64,000 bases of DNA from Oceanimonas marisflavi. Lineage in GTDB: Bacteria > Pseudomonadota > Gammaproteobacteria > Enterobacterales > Aeromonadaceae. Position numbers and translations under genes: made by a program. The stretch covers positions 1-64,000 of the forward strand of contig NZ_QAGM01000003.1 of assembly GCF_003049725.1 (NCBI RefSeq), in the 5' to 3' direction. Below the pieces are notes generated by a model. That model worked only from the letters and a program-made list of their open reading frames with translations. It was not told the DNA's origin and did not search any database. Positions 59,050 through 64,000 of this stretch are shown here, piece after piece. Within the stretch, counting starts at the first letter, position 1. Each line of letters begins with the position of its first letter.

Positions 59050-59109
59050 GGGGTGAGTCCCGTTCGCGGACATGGATGTTTCACTTTCCACGCATCACAG
59101 GGGGCAGGC

Positions 59110-60297
59110 ATGCATACACAGATCCCCAGCTTCTCACTGGATGAATACCGGCAGCGTCTGGCCAGAGTCAGGGCCGCCATGCACGAGCAGGATATACAGA
59201 CCCTGATCGTGCACGATCCGGCCAATATTGCCTGGATCACCGGCTACGATGGCTGGTCCTTTTACACTCCTCAGGCTGCCGTGATCACCCTGTCCGGCGA
59301 GCCCATGTGGTTTGGCCGTCAGATGGATGCCAACGGCGCCCGCCGCACCGTCTGGCTGCAGGAAGAAAATATTCTGTGGTATCCGGACTACTATGTGATG
59401 AACCCGCCGATGAACGCCATGGAATATCTGGCCAACCAGTATCTCAAGCCCCATGAATGGGCCTATGGCCGTATCGGTCTGGAAATGGACAGTTACTACT
59501 TCACGCCGGCCGCCTGGCAGGCGCTGAGCGAAAACCTGCCCGACAGCGAGCTGGTGGACGCCACCGCCCTGGTCAACTGGTGCCGGGCCATTAAGTCGGA
59601 TGCCGAGCTTCGCTACATGCGCATTGCTGCACGTATTGTGGAACGCATGCACGCCGCTGCCCTGGAGATGATAGAGCCAGGCCTGCCCAAGCACCTGCTG
59701 GTGGCGGAAATATACCGGGTGGCCATGGAAGGATACGAAGGGCACTTTGGCGACTATCCTTCCATGGTGCCCATGCTGCCCTCGGGTCCGGACGCCTCGG
59801 CGCCACACCTGACCTGGGACGACCGGCCCTTTTGCCGGGATCAGGGTACCTTCTTCGAACTGGCCGGCTGTCACCGCCGCTATCACTGCGTGCTGTCACG
59901 CACCATCTATCTGGGCCGGCCCACCGATAACTTTCTGCGTGCCGAAGAAGCGCTGAATGCCGGACTGGAAGCCGGGCTGGCAGCTGCCCAGCCGGGCAAC
60001 CGCTGCGCCGACATTGCCAACGCCCTCAACGCCACCCTGGCCGAATACGGTTTTGACCGGGAAGGCGCCCGCTGCGGTTATCCCATTGGCATGGGCTACC
60101 CGCCGGACTGGGGAGAGCGCAGTATGAGTCTGCGCAATACAGATCACACCATATTGCAGCCGGGCATGACTTTTCACTTTATGCCCGGCCTGTGGCAGGA
60201 AGACTGGGGGATGGAGACCACCGAAAGCATTGTGATCACCGAAAACGGCGCCGAGCCCCTGTGCAACTATCCGCGCCAGCTGTTTGTAAAAAAGTAA
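59110..60297 (+). CDS. doeA: Ectoine hydrolase
   Basis: M24 (aminopeptidase P-like) family enzyme that opens the ectoine ring to N-acetyl-diaminobutyrate, the first step of ectoine use as nutrient. 395 residues from the ATG at 59110 (MHTQIPSFSLDEYRQRLARV). Strong resemblance to Halomonas DoeA: WITGYDGWSFYTPQ (about 38-51), RQMDANGARRTVW, VDATALVNWCRAIKSDAELR, DASAPHLTWDDRPF, and PIGMGYPPDWGERSMSLRNT. An upstream frame to 58873 has no family support. The usual partners doeB, doeC and doeD are not in the window. EutD is an alternative name. Confidence 0.9.
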   Translation: MHTQIPSFSLDEYRQRLARVRAAMHEQDIQTLIVHDPANIAWITGYDGWSFYTPQAAVITLSGEPMWFGRQMDANGARRTVWLQEENILWYPDYYVMNPPMNAMEYLANQYLKPHEWAYGRIGLEMDSYYFTPAAWQALSENLPDSELVDATALVNWCRAIKSDAELRYMRIAARIVERMHAAALEMIEPGLPKHLLVAEIYRVAMEGYEGHFGDYPSMVPMLPSGPDASAPHLTWDDRPFCRDQGTFFELAGCHRRYHCVLSRTIYLGRPTDNFLRAEEALNAGLEAGLAAAQPGNRCADIANALNATLAEYGFDREGARCGYPIGMGYPPDWGERSMSLRNTDHTILQPGMTFHFMPGLWQEDWGMETTESIVITENGAEPLCNYPRQLFVKK

Positions 60298-60376
60298 TTA
60301 CCAACAGCCAGGCGAACACATGCAACAGGATCGCGATGACATTCGAATACTGCACATTCTGCAGCGAGCGAATACA

Positions 60377-60403
60377 AGAAAGGGGCCGTACGGCCCCTTT
60401 CTT
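60377..60403. terminator. Bidirectional terminator between doeA and the aminotransferase
   Basis: GAAAGGGGCC GTAC GGCCCCTTTC, a perfect ten-pair stem with a tetraloop and a T-run on the plus side (A-run reads as T on the minus). It lies beside the aminotransferase stop codon. Confidence 0.88.
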
Positions 60404-61582
60404 TTACAGGATCTGACGGATCACCCGGCCAAAGCGGCTGATACCCTCTTCAATGGTAGCGGCATCGGACCCGGAATAACTGAAGCGGGCGGTGTTGAGT
60501 ATGTCCGGCCGCACATAGAAGGGCTGGCCGGGCACAAAGGCCACGTTTTCCTTGATCGACAGGTTGAACAGCTCCATGGCACTGATGTGCTCGGGCAGAC
60601 GAACCCACAGGAACATGCCACCTTCCGGACGGGTGAAGTCGAGTCCCGGGCAATGGCGCAGCAATGCCTGCTCCATGGCGTTTTTCTGCTCGCCGTAAAC
60701 GGTACGAATGCGATCGATATGGGCATCCAGGCTGTTGTCCTGCAGATAGCTGTACAGCACCTGCTGGGCAAAACCGTTGGTGTGCAGATCGGAAGCCTGC
60801 TTGGCAATGGTGATCTTCTGGCGCAGCCAGCCGGGCACCAGCATCCAGCCCAGGCGGAAGGACGGCACCACCACCTTGGAGAAGGAGCCCAGCAGCACCA
60901 CGTTTTCCGGCGCCAGTTTGGCGATGGGCGGCAGGTGCTCGCCTTCAAAGCGCAGCTCGCCGTAGGGGTTGTCTTCCACCATCAGTACATTGTTGCGCAC
61001 CAGCCGCTCGGCCACCGCCTTGCGCTTTTCCAGGCTGTAGCTCAGACCCGACGGATTCTGAAAGTTGGTCACCCCGTACATCAGCCGGGCATTACCGGGC
61101 TCGGCCAGCAAGGCATCGAGCTCATTCAGATCGGGACCGTCATCGTTGAGCGATACGCCCTGAAACTCGGGCTGATAGACCGACAGCGCCTGAATGGCGC
61201 CCAGATAACCCGGCTCCTCGATGATCAGTTTGGACCCCTCGTCCACCAGCACCTTGCCGATAAGATCCAGCGCCTGCTGGGAGCCGTTGGTGATCAGAAT
61301 ATTGTCGGGATCCACCTCCATGCCGTGCTGGGTGCGGTAGCGGGCGGCGATATACTCGCGCAGCGGCCCGAAACCCTCGGTAGCGGCATATTGCAGCGCG
61401 CCGTTGCCCTTGTTCTGCAGCACCTTGGCGGTGGCCACTTCCAGCTCTTCGTTAGGAAAAAATGCCGGATTGGGCAGACCGCCGGCAAAGGAGATCACTT
61501 CCGGATTGACGGCGACTTTGAGTATTTCTCGAATAAAGGAAGGCTCTACCTTGGCAAAGCGCTTGGCAAAAAACGGCTGCAT
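60404..61582 (-). CDS. PLP-dependent aminotransferase (class I/II, 2-aminoadipate type)
   Basis: 392-residue fold-type I aminotransferase. Begins with SFIREILKVAVNPEVISFAG (about 15-34), a feature of the LysN/2-aminoadipate and MocR-like subgroup. PLP-binding segments: ITNGSQQALDLIGK (about 96-109), VEDNPYGELRFEG (about 199-211) and the Lys region LLGSFSKVVVPSFRLGW (Lys near 231). C-terminal Arg in NTARFSYSGSD binds the carboxylate. The amino donor is not readable; link to ectoine catabolism is only by proximity and convergent orientation. mutY is divergent. Confidence 0.85.
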   Translation of the reverse strand: MQPFFAKRFAKVEPSFIREILKVAVNPEVISFAGGLPNPAFFPNEELEVATAKVLQNKGNGALQYAATEGFGPLREYIAARYRTQHGMEVDPDNILITNGSQQALDLIGKVLVDEGSKLIIEEPGYLGAIQALSVYQPEFQGVSLNDDGPDLNELDALLAEPGNARLMYGVTNFQNPSGLSYSLEKRKAVAERLVRNNVLMVEDNPYGELRFEGEHLPPIAKLAPENVVLLGSFSKVVVPSFRLGWMLVPGWLRQKITIAKQASDLHTNGFAQQVLYSYLQDNSLDAHIDRIRTVYGEQKNAMEQALLRHCPGLDFTRPEGGMFLWVRLPEHISAMELFNLSIKENVAFVPGQPFYVRPDILNTARFSYSGSDAATIEEGISRFGRVIRQIL

Positions 61583-61714
61583 AGGGGTCTCTCTGAATTA
61601 CAACGCATGGCGGGCGCCAACAAAACCTTTCTTTTGTATCAGAAAACAGCTCAATAACAAACCATAAACATCACCCGGTTTGCGCCGGGGCCGGCCTTGT
61701 GGTCGAATGCGCCC

Positions 61715-62794
61715 ATGCCAAACAACCTTGCCATTCCAGTGAACTCTTCTTCCTTTTCCCGGCGCATTCTCGCCTGGCACGACCTGCACGGCCGCAAGAC
61801 CCTGCCCTGGCAGCAAAACAAGACCCCCTACCGGGTGTGGGTCTCGGAAATCATGCTGCAGCAAACCCAGGTCAGCACCGTTATTCCCTATTACCAGCGC
61901 TTTATGGAACGCTTTCCCGATGTGGTCAGCCTGGCCGATGCCGACCAGGATGAGGTGCTGCACCTCTGGACCGGGCTGGGCTACTACGCCCGGGCCCGCA
62001 ACCTGCACAAGGCCGCCCAGGTTATTCGCGATCACTATGACGGACGTTTTCCCGAACGCTTTGAGGAAGTGCTGGGCCTGCCCGGCATCGGCCGTTCCAC
62101 CGCCGGCGCCGTGTTGTCTCTCTCGCTGGGGCAGCATCACGGTATTCTCGACGGCAACGTCAAGCGGGTGCTGACCCGCTGGCTGGGGCAGAAAGGCTGG
62201 CCGGGCAAAAAGGAAGTGGAAAACGCGCTCTGGGACAGAGTGGCCGAGCTCACCCCCAGCGACGGTGTAAGCCAGTACAACCAGGCCATGATGGACATGG
62301 GCGCCACCATCTGCACCCGCAGCAAGCCCGCCTGCGAACGCTGCCCGGTGAGCACCGACTGCCAGGCAAGACTGCTGGGCACCCCCACAGCCTTTCCCGA
62401 GCCCAAACCGAAAAAGACCGTGCAGCCGGAAAAGCGCGCCTGCTTTGTGCTGCTGCAGAGCGGCGAGCAGCTGCTGCTGGTGCAAAGACCGCCGCAAGGG
62501 TTATGGGGCGGACTCTACTGTTTTCCCGAGTTTGCCGGCGAGGACGAAATGCGCCGCTGGCTGGCCCGTTTTCCCGATGCGAGCGAGCCCGATCCCCTGC
62601 CCGGCTTTCGCCATACCTTCAGTCATTTTCATCTGGACATTACCCCCTGGCGGGTACAATTGCCGCACATTCCCGCCGAGGTCATGGCGGGTGACGAGCG
62701 TCTTTGGTATAACTTGCGTCAACCGGCACCGGTAGGTCTGGCGGCCGCCACCAAAAAGCTGCTCGCCTACCCGCAACTGCACAAGAGGACATAA
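61715..62794 (+). CDS. mutY: Adenine DNA glycosylase
   Basis: Removes A mispaired with 8-oxoguanine. 359 residues from the ATG at 61715 (MPNNLAIPV); a TTG six codons earlier is open but unneeded. HhH-GPD domain with catalytic Glu in [20 protein letters not shown] (about 44-63) and [20 protein letters not shown] with Asp in LDGNVKRVL. The 4Fe-4S loop [17 protein letters not shown] (C-x6-C-x2-C-x5-C). C-terminal Nudix-like 8-oxoG recognition domain (about 235-355). Operon with yggX; stop and start overlap by one base. Confidence 0.97.
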   Translation: MPNNLAIPVNSSSFSRRILAWHDLHGRKTLPWQQNKTPYRVWVSEIMLQQTQVSTVIPYYQRFMERFPDVVSLADADQDEVLHLWTGLGYYARARNLHKAAQVIRDHYDGRFPERFEEVLGLPGIGRSTAGAVLSLSLGQHHGILDGNVKRVLTRWLGQKGWPGKKEVENALWDRVAELTPSDGVSQYNQAMMDMGATICTRSKPACERCPVSTDCQARLLGTPTAFPEPKPKKTVQPEKRACFVLLQSGEQLLLVQRPPQGLWGGLYCFPEFAGEDEMRRWLARFPDASEPDPLPGFRHTFSHFHLDITPWRVQLPHIPAEVMAGDERLWYNLRQPAPVGLAAATKKLLAYPQLHKRT

Positions 62795-63069
62795 TGAGCC
62801 GAACCATTTTTTGCCAGCGTTTACAGAAAGAAGCCGAAGGTCTGGACTTTCAGATGTACCCGGGAGAGCTGGGCAAGCGCATTTACGACAACATCTCCAA
62901 GGAAGCCTGGTCCGAATGGCAGAAGAAGCAGACCATGCTGATCAACGAGAAAAAACTGAACATGATGAACGCCGATCATCGCCAGTTGCTCGAAAAGGAA
63001 ATGGTCGCCTACCTGTTTGAGGGCGCCGATGTTGATATCGAGGGTTACACCCCCCCTTCCGGCAACTAA
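62794..63069 (+). CDS. yggX: Fe(2+)-trafficking protein YggX
   Basis: Small acidic protein linked to iron handling and protection of iron-sulfur clusters. 91 residues; begins [20 protein letters not shown], with Cys7 conserved, then [20 protein letters not shown] and [16 protein letters not shown]. mutY-yggX order is the gammaproteobacterial standard. mltC, the next E. coli gene, is absent; tRNA genes follow. Confidence 0.96.
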   Translation: MSRTIFCQRLQKEAEGLDFQMYPGELGKRIYDNISKEAWSEWQKKQTMLINEKKLNMMNADHRQLLEKEMVAYLFEGADVDIEGYTPPSGN

Positions 63070-63073
63070 TTCA

Positions 63074-63122
63074 CCGCTTTGCTCAAGCCTTGAGCGAACG
63101 CACTCAAGGCCGGAAAAAGCGG
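63074..63122 (+). terminator. Hairpin after yggX
   Basis: Inner stem GCCTTGAG (63087-63094) with CTCAAGGC (63103-63110) and outer CCGCTTT (63074-63080) with AAAGCGG (63116-63122). There is no T-run, so termination is only possible. It ends at the tRNA promoter. Confidence 0.45.
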
Positions 63123-63151
63123 TTGACTTGCCTGGGGCGATCGATTTAAAT
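63123..63151 (+). promoter_or_regulatory. Promoter of the tRNA-Phe cluster
   Basis: TTGACT (63123-63128), 17-bp spacer, TTAAAT (63146-63151), followed by a GC-rich discriminator (GACGCCCC), the kind linked to stringent control of stable RNA promoters. The first tRNA starts 12 bp after the -10. Confidence 0.8.
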
Positions 63152-63162
63152 GACGCCCCGTT

Positions 63163-63238
63163 GCCCAGATAGCTCAGTCGGTAGAGCAGGGGATTGAAAA
63201 TCCCCGTGTCGGTGGTTCGATTCCGCCTCTGGGCACCA
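63163..63238 (+). tRNA. tRNA-Phe(GAA), copy 1
   Basis: 76 nt, complete cloverleaf. Acceptor GCCCAGA / TCTGGGC, D-arm GCTC / GAGC, anticodon stem GGGGA / TCCCC with loop TTGAAAA (anticodon GAA), T-arm GGTGG / CCGCC with TTCGATT, and encoded ACCA 3' end. Confidence 0.97.
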
Positions 63239-63271
63239 TTTTTCGGTGTCTTTTCAAGTAAAAGCCCAAAC

Positions 63272-63347
63272 GCCCAGATAGCTCAGTCGGTAGAGCAGGG
63301 GATTGAAAATCCCCGTGTCGGTGGTTCGATTCCGCCTCTGGGCACCA
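63272..63347 (+). tRNA. tRNA-Phe(GAA), copy 2
   Basis: Identical in sequence to copy 1, 33 bp downstream. Encoded CCA. The spacer to copy 3 is almost the same as the one before it, suggesting tandem duplication. Confidence 0.97.
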
Positions 63348-63379
63348 TTTTTCGGTTCTTTTTCAAGAAAAAGCCCAAC

Positions 63380-63455
63380 GCCCAGATAGCTCAGTCGGTA
63401 GAGCAGGGGATTGAAAATCCCCGTGTCGGTGGTTCGATTCCGCCTCTGGGCACCA
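63380..63455 (+). tRNA. tRNA-Phe(GAA), copy 3
   Basis: Identical to copies 1 and 2, 32 bp after copy 2. Last tRNA of the transcript, followed by a terminator. Confidence 0.97.
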
Positions 63456-63460
63456 TCCTG

Positions 63461-63488
63461 AAAGCCTCGCGAAAGCGGGGCTTTTTTG
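63461..63488 (+). terminator. Terminator of the tRNA-Phe cluster
   Basis: AAAGCCTCGC / GCGGGGCTTT stem (one T-G wobble) with a GAAA tetraloop, followed by a T-run, 6 bp past the last tRNA. Confidence 0.9.
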
Positions 63489-63589
63489 TTTTAACCCTCT
63501 CCCCCGCCTGATCACGAAAAGCCGGCCTGAGCATGGTATTCCCCCCCACGATTTTCTAGGATAGAAAAAAACAGGCAAGGGATGCCACC

Positions 63590-64000
63590 ATGAAACGTTT
63601 TGCACTTCTGCTGTTGCTGGCTCTGGGGCCGGCCCATGCCAACCATGAGCACGACGATTCCGATCTGCCTCACTGGATGGTGGAAAAAATCACCCCCATG
63701 CACGACAGCGTCACCGACTGGCTCGACAATAACGCCCGCAATATCGACAACTTCTTTGGTACCGATGACAGCCTGACCATTGAAAATGACTCCTACCTTC
63801 GCTTCAGCCAGGAGTTCACATGGCATGAGCGGGATCGCTATGACTGGGACACCGCACTGCGGCTGAAGCTGGATCTGCCCACCACCAAGGAGCGGCTGCG
63901 CATACTGATAGAAAGCGATCCGGAAGAAACTCAGGGCACCCTGGCCGAGCAGGGTGCCAACACCGCCCGCAGCAATAACAATTTCAGAACCGAGGACTTT
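63590..64000 (+). CDS. Secreted hypothetical protein, partial
   Basis: Open frame from an ATG at 63590 that runs off the window end, so only the first 137 residues are seen. MKRFALLLLLALGPAHA is a clear signal peptide, followed by an acidic His/Asp-rich stretch (NHEHDDSD). A possible ribosome-binding site AAGGGAT lies just upstream. The mature part contains SYLRFSQEFTWHERDRYDWD and alternating patterns (TALRLKLDLP, RLRILIESD) typical of outer-membrane beta strands. I do not recognise the family; a porin-like or outer-membrane protein is possible. Confidence 0.75.
   Translation, partial: MKRFALLLLLALGPAHANHEHDDSDLPHWMVEKITPMHDSVTDWLDNNARNIDNFFGTDDSLTIENDSYLRFSQEFTWHERDRYDWDTALRLKLDLPTTKERLRILIESDPEETQGTLAEQGANTARSNNNFRTEDF

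Noticed and set aside
58873..59109. 79-codon N-terminal extension of DoeA
   Set aside because: It reads through a CRP-like site and promoter, and family members start at the internal ATG.
63163..63455. CRISPR-like direct repeats
   Set aside because: The repeats are complete tRNA-Phe genes with short conserved spacers, not a CRISPR array; no cas gene nearby.

Overview
The window is an ordinary stretch of chromosome from a GC-rich gammaproteobacterium. Gene order (rpsF-rpsR-rplI; rnr-rlmB; ileS-lspA-fkpB-ispH beside minor pilins; ptsP-rppH/mutH; rpsP-rimM-trmD-rplS; relA/rlmD/barA; rpoE-rseABC-lepA-lepB-rnc-era-recO-pdxJ) is that of the Aeromonadales/Vibrionales/Pseudomonadales neighbourhood. 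A Na+/H+ antiporter with its NhaR regulator, a HlyU-like regulator, LuxS and an ectoine hydrolase suggest a marine or brackish organism, perhaps of the Oceanimonas/Oceanisphaera/Zobellella type. That placement is inference; there is no rRNA gene to test it.

Layout. 1-6.9 kb: ribosomal proteins S6-S18-L9 (no priB between them), a drug/metabolite exporter, RlmB and RNase R, LuxS, and PII. 6.8-8.5 kb: NAD synthetase. 8.5-13.5 kb: a type IV minor-pilin locus (FimT/FimU, PilW, PilX, an oversized PilV-like protein, and a divergent PilE), the most accessory-looking part of the window. 13.5-21.3 kb: ispH-fkpB-lspA-ileS-ribF, murJ and rpsT. 21.4-24 kb: nhaA-nhaR-hlyU-like. 24-28.8 kb: thyA-lgt-ptsP-rppH. 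28.8-29.4 kb: a long AT-rich intergenic region with four DnaA boxes, in the position of the E. coli DnaA-reactivating site DARS2. 29.4-31.3 kb: mutH and an MFS exporter. 31.4-37.2 kb: rplS-trmD-rimM-rpsP, ffh, and divergent ypjD and a CNNM/CorC-type transporter. 37.3-45 kb: nsrR, mazG, relA, rlmD, barA. 45-53.5 kb: the long envelope-stress/processing cluster from rpoE to pdxJ. 53.7-57.5 kb: nadB, the sdhE-ygfX pair, ygfZ and a PACE exporter. 57.5-61.6 kb: a dicarboxylate/amino-acid symporter, ectoine hydrolase doeA and a PLP aminotransferase. 61.7-64 kb: mutY-yggX, three tandem tRNA-Phe genes, and the start of a secreted protein cut by the window end.

Functional themes are translation and ribosome assembly, envelope biogenesis and stress (MurJ, LspA, Lgt, LepB, sigma-E), global regulation (RelA, BarA, PII, PtsP, LuxS, NsrR), DNA repair (MutH, MutY, RecO) and NAD synthesis (NadB, NadE). 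No prophage, transposase, CRISPR array, integron or defence island was seen.

The points most worth a second look are the DARS2-like region, the PilV module fused to a roughly 550-residue domain in a pilin locus that lacks pilY1, several families of dispersed intergenic repeats (two purine-rich inverted repeats that sit on stop codons, a 91-bp repeat pair and a 34-bp palindrome pair), and a structured stretch with a CRP-like site between the symporter and doeA.
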